Shown here: positions 25,466-34,734 of the stretch, in pieces
Position numbering within the stretch: position 1 is the first letter of the stretch
How the letters are laid out: every line of letters starts with the position of its first letter
Assembly (NCBI RefSeq): GCF_001544535.1
Contig: NZ_FCON02000006.1
Span: 81,799 to 145,798 of the forward strand
Direction of reading: 5' to 3'
DNA from: Caballeronia choica
GTDB taxonomy: Bacteria; Pseudomonadota; Gammaproteobacteria; Burkholderiales; Burkholderiaceae
DNA: 64,000 bases
Program-made: the position numbers and the translations under genes
Notes under the pieces: model-generated
Seen by the model: only the letters and a program-made list of their open reading frames with translations
Told to the model about the DNA's origin: nothing
Database searches by the model: none

Positions 25466-26851
25466 TTATCGGCGGAAAGCAGCGCCGGGATGACGAGGGT
25501 TGAGCAGCCTGCCGTGCCCGGAGAGTTTTTCGCGCAGGGTGCCGGGCGCGTAGCGCGTCTTGTAGCGTCCACGCCCCTGCAACTCGGGCACGATGAACTC
25601 GGCGAAGTCTTCGTAGGCTTCCGGCGTGACCGCATAGCTCAGGTTGAAACCGTCGATGCCGGTTTCATCGACCCAGTCTTCGAGCGCGTCGGCCACCTCG
25701 CCGGGCGCGCCGATGAAAACCGGCCCGCGTCCGCCGATCGCGTTGTGCAGTGCGAGTTCGCGCACCGTCCAGACGCGCTCCGGATCGAGCCGCGTGAAGC
25801 CCTCCAGCGCCGACGACGTGCCCGCGTCGAGCTGCATGTAGCGGATCGGCTCGTCGGGATCGTAGGTCGAGAAGTCGATGCCGGTCCAGCCCGAGAACAT
25901 CGCGAGCGCGGCTTCGGGCGTCACGTAGCGGCGATAGTCCTCGTACTTGTCGCGCGCCTCGCGTGAGGTGCGGCCCGTGATGATCGTCGCCATCGTGAAG
26001 AACTGGATGTCGCGCGGGTCGCGGCCGGCCTTCACCGCTTCAGCCCGCGTGCCCGCGACCACGGGTGTCAGCACCTTCTTGCTCGGCCCGCTCAGGTAGA
26101 TGCCTTCGGCATGACGTCCCGCGAAGCGCTGGCCGCGTGCGGACGATCCCGCCTGGAACAGGACCGGCGTGCGCTGCGGCGAAGGCTCGGTCATGTGGAT
26201 GCCCTGCACCCTGAAGTACTTGCCCTGATGATCGACGCGATGCACCTTCGAAGGATCGGCGAACACGCCGGTGGCCGTATCGCGTACGCTCGCGCCGTCT
26301 TCCCAACTGCTTTCCCACAGCTTGTAGACCACGTCCATGTATTCATCGGCGATGTCGTAGCGCTCGTCGCGCGAGGCGATCGCGTCCTTGCCGAGCACCT
26401 TGACGCTGCTCTGTGCGAAGCCCGTGACGATGTTCCAGCCGATGCGCCCGCGTGTCAGATGATCGAGGGTCGACATGCGGCGCGCGAATACGTAGGGCGG
26501 CTCGTGATTGGCGTTGCTCGTCACACAGAGGCCGAGATCGTGCGTGGCGTAGGCCATCGCGGAGAGCGACATGACCGGGTCCTGCTTGGGCACCTGCGCG
26601 CCATGGCGCAGGGCGGTGTCGATGCTGCCGCCGTGCACGTCGTTCACGCCCACGCTGTCGGCCATGAAGAGCGAATCGATCAGGCCGCGTTCCAGCGTCT
26701 TAGCGAGATCGACCCAGTAGTCGAGCGTGTTGTAGTGCAGGGAGCGGTCGCGCGGATGCCGCCACATGCCCGGCGAGTGATGCACCGGGCTATGCAGCGC
26801 GAACGCGTTGACGCGAATTTCCTTTTTCGGATTCGATGCGGCGGAAGTCAT
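25466..26851 (-). CDS. LLM flavin-dependent monooxygenase (NtaA/SnaA/DszA type)
   Basis: A 461-residue TIM-barrel FMNH2-dependent monooxygenase. Family signatures are HHSPGMWRHPRD near residue 25, VTSNANHEPPYVFARRMSTLDH, LTRGRIGWNIVTG and QAGSSARGQRFAGRHAEGIY. Members attack aminopolycarboxylates, sulfones such as DBT sulfone, and dialkyl sulfides. The ATG at 26851 overlaps the TauD stop (ATGA); the long upstream extension in this frame is antisense noise over TauD. It is paralogous to the gene at 27680-29098, suggesting two related substrates or successive steps. Confidence 0.9.
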   Translation of the reverse strand: MTSAASNPKKEIRVNAFALHSPVHHSPGMWRHPRDRSLHYNTLDYWVDLAKTLERGLIDSLFMADSVGVNDVHGGSIDTALRHGAQVPKQDPVMSLSAMAYATHDLGLCVTSNANHEPPYVFARRMSTLDHLTRGRIGWNIVTGFAQSSVKVLGKDAIASRDERYDIADEYMDVVYKLWESSWEDGASVRDTATGVFADPSKVHRVDHQGKYFRVQGIHMTEPSPQRTPVLFQAGSSARGQRFAGRHAEGIYLSGPSKKVLTPVVAGTRAEAVKAGRDPRDIQFFTMATIITGRTSREARDKYEDYRRYVTPEAALAMFSGWTGIDFSTYDPDEPIRYMQLDAGTSSALEGFTRLDPERVWTVRELALHNAIGGRGPVFIGAPGEVADALEDWVDETGIDGFNLSYAVTPEAYEDFAEFIVPELQGRGRYKTRYAPGTLREKLSGHGRLLNPRHPGAAFRR

Positions 26852-27687
26852 AGGTACGGCTTGTCTCCGTTGATCGTCACGCGATAGCCCGAGCGCACTT
26901 CGGGGTGGTAGTCCCACACGGCGAGATGCTGGACCGCGCGGTTGTCCCAGAAAGCGATCGAATGCGGCTCCCAGCGAAAGCGCACCTGAAACTCGGGCGC
27001 CGCGAAGCGTGCGAAGAGCAGGCGCAGGATGCCTTCGCTTTCGGCTGCCGGCACGTTGTCGATATGCGTCGTGAAGTTCGAATTGACGAAGACCCCCCGG
27101 CGTCCTGTCTCGGGATGGGTGCGCACCACCGGATGCGAGGCCTTCGGGAATTTTTTCCCGGCATCGTCGATGCCGCGCAGGCGGTTGCGCTGCCGGTAGG
27201 TCGGCTCGCCGTCGTGCGTGGCGCTCAGGCCTTCGAGATAGGCCCGCAAGCCCGGCGAGAGCGATTCGTACACCGCATACGAGCTGGAAAAGAGCGTGTC
27301 GCCGCCGTGCGAAGGCAGCGTGTGCAGGTGCAGGATGCTGCCAAGCGGCGGTATTTCGTCGCACGAGACGTCCGAATGCCAGCGGTCGCCCGCGACGGCC
27401 TTCGAGCTCGCATCGCTGTGAATCCGCAGGATTTCGGGGTAGCCATCGGGGCCAGGGCTGTTCGGATGCACGTGCAGCGTGCCGAAGTAGCGGCCGAGCG
27501 CAAGGTGCTGGTCCAGGCTGATCGGCTGATCCCGAAAGAAGATGACCTGATGCGCGAGCAGTGCGCGGCGCACGTCCGACACTTGCTCGGGCGTGAGCGG
27601 CCGGGTCAGGTCGATGCCACCGATCTGCGCGCCGATACGGCGCGTGAGCGGCTCTACGGTGATGGTCTCGTAAGCGGTATCAAGCAT
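26848..27687 (-). CDS. TauD/TfdA family Fe(II)/2-oxoglutarate dioxygenase
   Basis: A 279-residue TauD-like enzyme. H104 and D106 (WHSDVSC) plus H254 (NRAVQHLA) form the iron triad and R265 or R269 near the C-terminus (YHPEVRSGYR) binds 2-oxoglutarate. VIFFRDQPIS and GTLHVHP are typical of taurine/alkylsulfonate dioxygenases, which release sulfite from organosulfonates. It has a single Met and a single Cys. It is translationally coupled on both sides, to the LLM gene upstream (8-bp overlap) and the one downstream (ATGA). Confidence 0.92.
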   Translation of the reverse strand: MLDTAYETITVEPLTRRIGAQIGGIDLTRPLTPEQVSDVRRALLAHQVIFFRDQPISLDQHLALGRYFGTLHVHPNSPGPDGYPEILRIHSDASSKAVAGDRWHSDVSCDEIPPLGSILHLHTLPSHGGDTLFSSSYAVYESLSPGLRAYLEGLSATHDGEPTYRQRNRLRGIDDAGKKFPKASHPVVRTHPETGRRGVFVNSNFTTHIDNVPAAESEGILRLLFARFAAPEFQVRFRWEPHSIAFWDNRAVQHLAVWDYHPEVRSGYRVTINGDKPYL

Positions 27688-29098
27688 GGGTTTCGTCCTT
27701 GCTGGGTGCAGTGCGGGAATCAGAGGGATGATGGGCGGCGCGATGCCGGGCGGCGGGATGGGGTGCTGCGAGATGCGCGGCGCCTTCGCCGTAGAGCTTC
27801 TCTCGCAGCGTGCCGGGGCGGTACGCGGGCTTATAGACGCCGCGCCGCCGCAGTTCGGGCACGACGAGATCGACGAAGTCCTCGTGCGTGCCCGGCAACA
27901 GCGCGTGGCTGAGATTGAAGCCATCGATGCCCGTCTGCGCTTTCCAGCGTTCGAGCGCATCGGCCACTTCGGTTGGCGAGCCGATGAACACCGGCCCCTT
28001 GCCGCCGATCGCGTTGAAGATCGCCAGTTCGCCGATGGTCCACACACGCTCGGGATCGGCGACGGTGAACGCTTCGATGGCCGACTGCATGCCTTCGCTC
28101 TTCACATAGCGCAGCGGATCATCGGGACTGTACTTCGACAGGTCGATGCCGCTCCAGCGTGAGAAGAGCGCGAGCGCCCCTTCCAGGCTCACGTGGCGCT
28201 GGATGTCCTGCCATTTCGCCTGCGCCTCTTCCGAAGTCGGCGCGACGATCACCGTCGCAAGCGCAAAGAACAACACCGACGCCGGATCGCGCCCGAGCGC
28301 GGCGGCGCGCTCGCGAATCTCCGCGACATCGCGCGCGACGAGACTGGCGGTCGGCGAACTCAGGAACACGCATTCGGCGTGGCGCGCGGCGAACGCCTTG
28401 CCGCGATTCGATGTGCCCGCCTGATAAAGCAAAGGCGTGCGCTGTGGCGAAGGCTCCGAGTAATGCGTGCCCTGCATCGAAAAGAATTTGCCCTCGTGCC
28501 GGATCTCATGCACGCGGCGCGGGTCCGCGAACACGCGTGCCTGCGCGTCGCGTACCGCCGCGCCTTCTTCCCAGCTTTCCTCCCACAGCCGATAGACGAT
28601 CTCCATGTATTCATCGGCGAGGTCGTAGCGCTCGTCGTGCGGACGCGCATCCTGCTGGCCGATCGCGCGCGAGCCGCTTTGCCCGAAGCTCGTCACGATG
28701 TTCCAGCCGATGCGTCCACGCGTCAGATGATCGAGCGTCGACATGCGGCGCGCGAACAGGAACGGCGCCTCATAGCTCACGCTGCTCGTGACGGCGAAGC
28801 CGAGATGCTCGGTGACTTGCGCCATCGCGGAGACGAGCAGGAGCGGATCGAGCCGGGGAAACTGCAATCCCCAGCGCACGCCCGCGGCATTCGATCCGCC
28901 GTAGACGTCGTACTGGCTGATGCCGTCGGCGAAGAAAAGCGCGTCGTAGCCGCCGCGTTCGGCCGTGCGCGCAAGGTCGGTCCAGAGCGCGAGCGAGTTG
29001 TAGGCGAGCGCGCGGTCGCGCGGATGCGCCCAGAGCCCAGGCGACAGATGCGTCGGCGCGAAGGCCAGGAAGGCGTTGATGCGGATTTCCTTCGACAT
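27680..29098 (-). CDS. LLM flavin-dependent monooxygenase (NtaA/SnaA/DszA type), second copy
   Basis: A 472-residue protein closely resembling the one at 25466-26851: SPGLWAHPRDRALAYNSLALW, SSVSYEAPFLFARRMSTLDH, LTRGRIGWNIVTS and QAGTSNRGKAFAARHAE. A C-terminal His/Pro-rich tail (after about residue 445) is not part of the fold. The start at 29098 follows AAAGGACTTGCGCC, a weak site, 12 bp after the ABC ATPase gene. Together with the TauD gene it forms the oxygenase core of the operon. It needs FMNH2 from a reductase elsewhere. Confidence 0.9.
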   Translation of the reverse strand: MSKEIRINAFLAFAPTHLSPGLWAHPRDRALAYNSLALWTDLARTAERGGYDALFFADGISQYDVYGGSNAAGVRWGLQFPRLDPLLLVSAMAQVTEHLGFAVTSSVSYEAPFLFARRMSTLDHLTRGRIGWNIVTSFGQSGSRAIGQQDARPHDERYDLADEYMEIVYRLWEESWEEGAAVRDAQARVFADPRRVHEIRHEGKFFSMQGTHYSEPSPQRTPLLYQAGTSNRGKAFAARHAECVFLSSPTASLVARDVAEIRERAAALGRDPASVLFFALATVIVAPTSEEAQAKWQDIQRHVSLEGALALFSRWSGIDLSKYSPDDPLRYVKSEGMQSAIEAFTVADPERVWTIGELAIFNAIGGKGPVFIGSPTEVADALERWKAQTGIDGFNLSHALLPGTHEDFVDLVVPELRRRGVYKPAYRPGTLREKLYGEGAAHLAAPHPAARHRAAHHPSDSRTAPSKDETHA

Positions 29099-29110
29099 GG
29101 CGCAAGTCCT

Positions 29111-30097
29111 TTATGCCTTCGATGTGATGGGGAAGTGGCATGTGACGCGATGGGTCGCCGATAGCCGATGTTCGGGCGGCGCTTCCTTGCGGCACACCTC
29201 TCGTGCGGCCGGGCAGCGCGTGTGAAAGACACATCCCGCAGGCGGCGCAAGCGGCGACGGGATCTCTCCGCCGATCGCCTGAACGTCGAGCGCATCCGGC
29301 TCGGATGCGGCGATCAGCGCATGCGTGTAGGGATGCGCCGCGCGCTCCACGATGTCGTCGCGCGTGCCTTGCTCCATGAAGCGTCCGAGATAGAGCACGC
29401 CGATATGGCTGCTCATGAACGCGACGACGGCGAGATCATGCGAGATCAGCAGATAGGAGAGGCCGAGCGCGTCCTGAAGGTCTTTCAGCAAGTTGAGCAC
29501 TTGCGCCTGAATCGATACGTCCAGCGCCGAGACCGGCTCGTCGAGCACGAGAATCTCCGGTTCCAGCGCGAGCGCGCGTGCGATCGCCACGCGCTGACGC
29601 TGGCCGCCGCTCAGTTCGCCGGGGCGGCGGCGCCTGAATTCGGCGGGCAGGCCCACTTGCGCGAGCAGTTCGAGGAGGCGCTTCTCCAGCGCGTCGCGCG
29701 CGAATCCTCTGCGCTGGATGCGCAACGGTTCGAGCACGATCTCGCCGATGCGCATCTGCGGATCGAGCGAGCCGAACGGGTCTTGCAGCACCGCCTGCAC
29801 CGCACGCTGCCGCCAGCGCGTGTCGCTCTCACGCGCACGCTTGCCGAATACGCGCTCGCCGAAGCGCACTTCGCCGCGCGTCGGTTCATCCGCGCCGAGG
29901 ATGATCCTGGCGAGCGTGGATTTGCCGGAGCCCGATTCGCCGACCAGCCCGAACGTGCCGCCGCGCGGCAGCACGAAGGACGCATTCTCCACGGCGCGCA
30001 GCATCTTCGGCCGTGAGAAGAGGCCGCCGCGCACGGGGAAAGTGCGCCCGATGTCCGAGACGCGGATGGCCGATGCCTGCGATTCCAGCGTGCTCAT
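29111..30097 (-). CDS. ABC transporter ATP-binding protein, OppF/DppF type
   Basis: A 328-residue ATPase. GESGSGKST is the Walker A motif, LSGGQRQRVAIARAL the ABC signature, and EILVLDEPVSALDVS the Walker B plus D-loop. The C-terminal CVFHTRCPAAREVC holds the Cys cluster common in oligopeptide-type ATPases. The ATG at 30097 overlaps the OppD-like stop (ATGA). It energises the importer formed by the two permeases and binding protein that follow upstream in the operon. Confidence 0.93.
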   Translation of the reverse strand: MSTLESQASAIRVSDIGRTFPVRGGLFSRPKMLRAVENASFVLPRGGTFGLVGESGSGKSTLARIILGADEPTRGEVRFGERVFGKRARESDTRWRQRAVQAVLQDPFGSLDPQMRIGEIVLEPLRIQRRGFARDALEKRLLELLAQVGLPAEFRRRRPGELSGGQRQRVAIARALALEPEILVLDEPVSALDVSIQAQVLNLLKDLQDALGLSYLLISHDLAVVAFMSSHIGVLYLGRFMEQGTRDDIVERAAHPYTHALIAASEPDALDVQAIGGEIPSPLAPPAGCVFHTRCPAAREVCRKEAPPEHRLSATHRVTCHFPITSKA

Positions 30098-31107
30098 AAG
30101 GTGGCCGTCGCGAGGAGAGAATCCACCGCGATCTCGTTCGGTTCGAGATGCCAGCATGCGACGCTGCGGTGTTCGTCCAGTTCGCGGGTGGCGGGGTACG
30201 CGCTCAGGCAGTCGGCTTGCGCGCGCGGGCAACGCGGCGCGAACCGGCAACCCTCCGCGATGCTGCCCGGCAAGGGCGGCTGCCCCGGAATCACAGTCAG
30301 CCGATGCTGCACGCCATGCAGACGCGGCACCGCCCCGAGCAGCCCCTTCGTATAAGGATGCCGGGGCCGCGCGAAGATTTTCTCGACCGGACCCTGCTCA
30401 ACGATGCGTCCCGCATACATCACCGCGACGTGGTCGCAGTAGCGGCGCACCAGGTGCAGGTCATGCGTGACGAGCACGATTGCGGTGCCGCGCTCGGCCT
30501 GCACGTCGCGAAGCAGATCGAGGATTTGCAGGCGCACGGTGATGTCGAGCGCGGTGGTCGGCTCGTCCGCGATCAACAGGCGCGGATCGCACGCGAGGTT
30601 CATCGCGATCGCCACGCGCTGTCGCATGCCGCCGCTGAACTGATGCGGATAGCTGTTCAAGCGGCTCTCGGGCGCGGGAATGCGCACCCGCCGCAGCAGA
30701 TCGATCGCACGCGCCTCCCGTTCCTCGCGGCTTTTGATGCCGTCGCGATAGCGGAACATCTCGGTGATCTGCCGGCCAATCGTCAGGAGCGGGTTGAGCG
30801 AAGTCATCGGGTCTTGCAGGATCATGCCGATCTCGCGGCCGCGCAGCGTGTTCAGTTCGGCGGGCGTCTTGCCGCGCAAGTCGTGGCCGCCGAGCAGGAT
30901 GCGGCCCCCGGCGATGCGCACGCCGCGCGGCGGCAAGCCGAGCACGGAGAGACACGTCACGCTCTTGCCGGAGCCGGATTCGCCGACGAGACCGAGCGTG
31001 CGGCCCGCGCGCACGGCGAAGCTCACGCCATCGACGAGACGCACGGGGCCATCCGAAGAGCGCGCTTCGGCCACGAGATTGTCGACTGTCAGCACTGTGC
31101 CGCTCAT
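30094..31107 (-). CDS. ABC transporter ATP-binding protein, OppD/DppD type
   Basis: A 337-residue ATPase with GESGSGKSVT (Walker A, about residue 39), FSGGMRQRVAIAMNLA (signature) and LLIADEPTTALDIT (Walker B). MILQDPMTSLNPLLT is the Q-loop region typical of OppD-like subunits, and the C-terminus has CRFAPRCPRAQADC. It is coupled to the permease gene upstream by a 4-bp overlap. The pair of distinct ATPases is the rule in Opp/Dpp/Nik systems. Confidence 0.93.
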   Translation of the reverse strand: MSGTVLTVDNLVAEARSSDGPVRLVDGVSFAVRAGRTLGLVGESGSGKSVTCLSVLGLPPRGVRIAGGRILLGGHDLRGKTPAELNTLRGREIGMILQDPMTSLNPLLTIGRQITEMFRYRDGIKSREEREARAIDLLRRVRIPAPESRLNSYPHQFSGGMRQRVAIAMNLACDPRLLIADEPTTALDITVRLQILDLLRDVQAERGTAIVLVTHDLHLVRRYCDHVAVMYAGRIVEQGPVEKIFARPRHPYTKGLLGAVPRLHGVQHRLTVIPGQPPLPGSIAEGCRFAPRCPRAQADCLSAYPATRELDEHRSVACWHLEPNEIAVDSLLATATL

Positions 31108-31952
31108 TGCCAGTCTCCATCGGCACGTTCGCCGCCTTGCAGGTACTCACCGATGCGATTGCTGCATAGCACGGTGGCGATCAGCACGAGCCCCGGCAGC
31201 GCGGAGAGCCACCACGCGGTATCGAGATAATTGCGGCCTTCGGCGATCATGCCGCCCCACGAAGGATCGGGCGGCTGCACGCCGAGACCGACGAAGCTCA
31301 ACGCCGCTTCCATGAAAATCACGAGGCCGATGTCGAGCGTCAGCAGCACGACGAAGGTGTTGCGCACATTGGGCAACAGATGGCGCAACGCGACGTAGAG
31401 CGGCGACGCGCCCGCCAGCTTCGCGATCAGGATGAAGTCGCGCTCGCGCAGACTGAGCGCCTCGGCGCGGATGATGCGCGCGAAGCGCCCCCAGTTCGCC
31501 AGCGTCACGACGATCACGATGTTCGCGATGCTCGGCCCGCAGATGCCGACGATCAGCATCGCGAGGAACACGGGCGGAAGCGCGTACTGCGCGTCGACGA
31601 TGCGCATCAGCGTCGCATCGAAACGTCCGCCGAGATAGGCCGACAGCAAACCCGCCAGCGCGCCGAAGAAGCCCGCCAGCAGCACCGCGCAGAACGCGAT
31701 CGACAGCGAGATGCGGCCGCCGAACAGCGTGCGCGTGAAGACGTCGCGGCCCATCTGGTCCGTGCCGAACCAGTGGTGCCAGCCGGGCGCCTGGAACGTG
31801 GCCGACAGATCGATCGCGTTGGGATCGACACTCGAGAGCCAGGGCGCGAGCGCCGATCCCGCGACGATCGCCGCGAGCACGCCGGCCATGAACGTCACGC
31901 TCATGCGGGCACCAGCGTGCTCAGGGTCAAGGGAAAGAAAGCGTGCGCTCAT
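31104..31952 (-). CDS. ABC transporter permease, OppC/DppC type
   Basis: A 282-residue membrane protein with six likely transmembrane helices, the first at about residues 17-37. HHWFGTDQMGRDVFTRTLFGGRISL is the OppC N-terminal periplasmic motif broken at the membrane edge, and GASPLYVALRHLLPN is the EAA loop that docks the ATPase. The ATG at 31952 overlaps the OppB-like stop; the longer frame to 32111 is antisense to nothing useful and is rejected. Confidence 0.92.
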   Translation of the reverse strand: MSARFLSLDPEHAGARMSVTFMAGVLAAIVAGSALAPWLSSVDPNAIDLSATFQAPGWHHWFGTDQMGRDVFTRTLFGGRISLSIAFCAVLLAGFFGALAGLLSAYLGGRFDATLMRIVDAQYALPPVFLAMLIVGICGPSIANIVIVVTLANWGRFARIIRAEALSLRERDFILIAKLAGASPLYVALRHLLPNVRNTFVVLLTLDIGLVIFMEAALSFVGLGVQPPDPSWGGMIAEGRNYLDTAWWLSALPGLVLIATVLCSNRIGEYLQGGERADGDWQ

Positions 31953-32869
31953 GAGCGATACCGGATGCGCGGATCGATGAGCGCATAGAGCACATCGACT
32001 GCCAGATTGATCGAGACGAACAGCAGCACGGACACGATCACGGCGGCCTGCACCACGGTGAAGTCGAGCGTGCTGATGGCTTCGACCATGAGGCTGCCAA
32101 AGCCGGGCCACGAGAACACCGTTTCGATCGCCACCGCGCCGCCGATCAACACGCCGAACTGCGAGGCGGTGAACGCGACGATCGGCAGCGCCGCGTTCCT
32201 GAGTGCATGCGTGCCGATCACGACACGCTCGGGCAGGCCCTTGATGCGCGCCATGCGGATGTAGTCGGCTTCAAGCACGGTCAGCAAGTTGGCGCGCGTG
32301 AGGCGCGCGATGCCCGCCGCCGAATACCACGCGAGCGCCATCACGGGCAGGACCAGATGGCGCCAGGTGCCGTGCCCTCCGGTGGGCAGCCAGCCCCATT
32401 GCACGGAGAAGAGCCGGATCAGCAGCAGGGCGACGAAAAACGGCGGCGCGGCCTGTCCGAGCACTGCGAAGAGCGACGCAGAGCGATCGATCCACGAGCC
32501 GCGCCGCACCGCCGACGCAACGCCGAGCAGCAGCCCGACGGCAAGCGCCAGTGCGAGCGAGATCCCCACGAGCACGAGGCTCGAACCCAGCCGGCCTAGC
32601 GCCATCGACAGCGCCGGGGCGCCGAAGTGGAACGAGTTGCCCATATCCCCGCGCAGGATGCCGGCCAGAAAGCGCACGTATTGCAACGGCACGGGATCAG
32701 CAAGACCCAGTTGCTCGCGAAATAGCTGGCGGTCCGCCTCGGTGGCTTCGGGCGGCATCAACAGATAGGCGGGATCGCCCACCATGCGCACCAGCACGAA
32801 GATCAGGACCGACATCAGCCAGACCGTGATCAGGGCCGAGCCGAGGCGCCGCAGGGCATAAAAAAGCAT
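31949..32869 (-). CDS. ABC transporter permease, OppB/DppB type
   Basis: A 306-residue inner-membrane protein starting MLFYALRRLGSALITVWLMS, the classical OppB first helix, with a further five hydrophobic helices. The EAA-like loop is around DYIRMARIKGLPERVVIGTHALRNA, and FSWPGFGSLMVEAI is the common late-helix motif. It is 3 bp downstream of the binding-protein gene stop. Together with the OppC-type subunit it forms the translocation pore for a small organosulfur or peptide-like solute. Confidence 0.92.
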   Translation of the reverse strand: MLFYALRRLGSALITVWLMSVLIFVLVRMVGDPAYLLMPPEATEADRQLFREQLGLADPVPLQYVRFLAGILRGDMGNSFHFGAPALSMALGRLGSSLVLVGISLALALAVGLLLGVASAVRRGSWIDRSASLFAVLGQAAPPFFVALLLIRLFSVQWGWLPTGGHGTWRHLVLPVMALAWYSAAGIARLTRANLLTVLEADYIRMARIKGLPERVVIGTHALRNAALPIVAFTASQFGVLIGGAVAIETVFSWPGFGSLMVEAISTLDFTVVQAAVIVSVLLFVSINLAVDVLYALIDPRIRYRS

Positions 32870-32872
32870 CGC

Positions 32873-34441
32873 TCAGTTCCCGGCCACGCTCTGCGGCGCC
32901 CACTGGATGGTGCGGAAGTTCAGGAAGCCGCCGCCTTGTTGCGGCTGCCATTGCAGCGTCTTCTTCTTCGCGTACACATAGGTGAACTCGGAGATGAAGA
33001 AGGCGGCGGCATCGTCGTGAAGCTCGCGGCCGATCTGCTGGAAGACTTCGCCGCGCTTCGCCGTGTCGCTCACCTTGGAGACATCGGCGAGCAGCGCATC
33101 CACCTTCGGATTCGAATAGTCGGACCAGCTTCCGTTCGATGCGAACGCGCCGCTCACCGGATGCACGGGGTCGTACAGCGCGTTGGTGAACTGGCTCAAG
33201 GCGAGCGGCCCGGACGTGTGCGTGTTATTCAGGCGCTGGAAGGTCGCGTAGGTCAGTCGATTGAGCTTGACCTTCACGCCGACTTGTCCCCAGTAGGCCG
33301 CGATCGCTTCGGCGACGCCCTGCGGCATGTCGCCCTGAATGTTGAGCGTCGTGTCGAAGCCCTTCGGATAGCCCGCTTCCGCGAGCAGCGCCTTCGCCTT
33401 GGCCGGATCGTACGGGTACGGCTTGATCGAGTGGTCCGCGCCGTAGGGGTAGTAGTTGGAGATCATCGTACCGAGCGGTTCGCCCACGCCGTACAGCACG
33501 CTCTTGATGATGGCGTGGGTGTCGATCGCATAGCTCAACGCCTGGCGCACTTTGACGTTCGAGAACGGCGAGGTCTTGTCGCTGGTGTAGACGCGCACGT
33601 AGACGGGCGAGGCCACGCGGCTTTCGATCACATCCAGTCCGCTTTCCTTCTTGAGGCGCGCATAGTCGGAGAAGGGCAGCGCCACCGACAGATCGACTTC
33701 ACCGCGCAGCACCGCATTGACGCGGCTAGCGGGCTCCGTGATCGCGCGGAAGATGAGCGTCTTGACGTGCGGCTTCTCGCCCCAGTAGTCGTCGAAGCGT
33801 TCGAGCACGAGTTCGCTTCCGCCCGGCGCAAGCGATTTGAACTTGTACGGCCCGAGCGAGATGGGCTTCTGTGCGAACGCATCGGGATTCGGCAGGCTCG
33901 CGAGATAGTCGGCCGGGATGATGTACAGGTAGCCGGCGATCTTGTTCGCGAATGCGCCATCGGGCGTTTTCAGCCTGAACACGACGGTGAGGTCGTCGGG
34001 CGTTTCGACGGAATCGACGACCGGCGCGAAGAACGGGCGACGCGTGCTCTTGCTGCGCGGATCGAGTATGTGTTCGAGCGATGCCTTCACGTCGCGCGAT
34101 GTGAGCGTCGCGCCGTTGTGGAACTTCACGTTGGGACGCAGCTTGTAGGTGAACACGCGTGAATCGTCGGAGACCTTGACGTTCGTGGCAAGACGCGGCA
34201 CGAGATTGCCCTTCAAATCGAATCCATAGAGCGTGTCGTAGATCTGCCAGCCATAGCGCAGCGAATCGCCGCTTACGGCCACGAGTCCGTCGAGGTTGTA
34301 GAACTCCTTCTCGACACCGATCACGACGGTGTCGCGATCGACCGCGGGTGCCGTGCTTGCCGCGAGTGAAGGTTCGATGAAAGCGCCGGACAAAGCGGCG
34401 GTCAAAACCAGTCCGCGAAGGACTGACGATAGGATGCGCAT
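32873..34441 (-). CDS. ABC transporter substrate-binding protein, family 5 (Opp/Dpp/Nik type)
   Basis: A 522-residue periplasmic binding protein with a Sec signal peptide (residues 1-27, ending SLA). RPNVKFHNGATLTSRDVKASLEHI split over the strand-helix turn is the SBP_bac_5 signature, as is LGPYKFKS and FSNVKVRQALSYAID. It has no Cys and only three Met in 522 residues. It is the first gene of the minus-strand sulfur operon; its promoter should lie in 34442-34734, which also serves the divergent flavoprotein and holds a 10-bp palindrome ATATCGATAT at 34552-34561. Confidence 0.93.
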   Translation of the reverse strand: MRILSSVLRGLVLTAALSGAFIEPSLAASTAPAVDRDTVVIGVEKEFYNLDGLVAVSGDSLRYGWQIYDTLYGFDLKGNLVPRLATNVKVSDDSRVFTYKLRPNVKFHNGATLTSRDVKASLEHILDPRSKSTRRPFFAPVVDSVETPDDLTVVFRLKTPDGAFANKIAGYLYIIPADYLASLPNPDAFAQKPISLGPYKFKSLAPGGSELVLERFDDYWGEKPHVKTLIFRAITEPASRVNAVLRGEVDLSVALPFSDYARLKKESGLDVIESRVASPVYVRVYTSDKTSPFSNVKVRQALSYAIDTHAIIKSVLYGVGEPLGTMISNYYPYGADHSIKPYPYDPAKAKALLAEAGYPKGFDTTLNIQGDMPQGVAEAIAAYWGQVGVKVKLNRLTYATFQRLNNTHTSGPLALSQFTNALYDPVHPVSGAFASNGSWSDYSNPKVDALLADVSKVSDTAKRGEVFQQIGRELHDDAAAFFISEFTYVYAKKKTLQWQPQQGGGFLNFRTIQWAPQSVAGN

Positions 34442-34734
34442 GGGTTGGTCGAAGTGCTGGGCGAGGACAGGTCTCGCCTCGCCGGAAGGAGAATGAACAC
34501 GAATGCAGCATGATGAACTGGCACATCGTCGATTCGAAACGACTTAATCGCATATCGATATCAACCCGGCGGTCAGGACCTTTGCAGCGGCTGTCATGAA
34601 GGATGCGCCGTTCGGTAAAGCCTGCGCGGCGCACGATGCGCTGCCGTGAATTCGAAAGCATGAATCGTTTGTTTGCGGCGAGCGACGATCGCCCGATACT
34701 CGATTTCTCGACACATTTATTCGGATGCCCGTTC

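Noticed and set aside
34442-34734. Sigma54 (-24/-12) promoter for the sulfur operon
   Set aside because: TGGCAC occurs at about 34519 but no TTGC follows at the needed spacing, so the match to TGGCAC-N5-TTGC fails.
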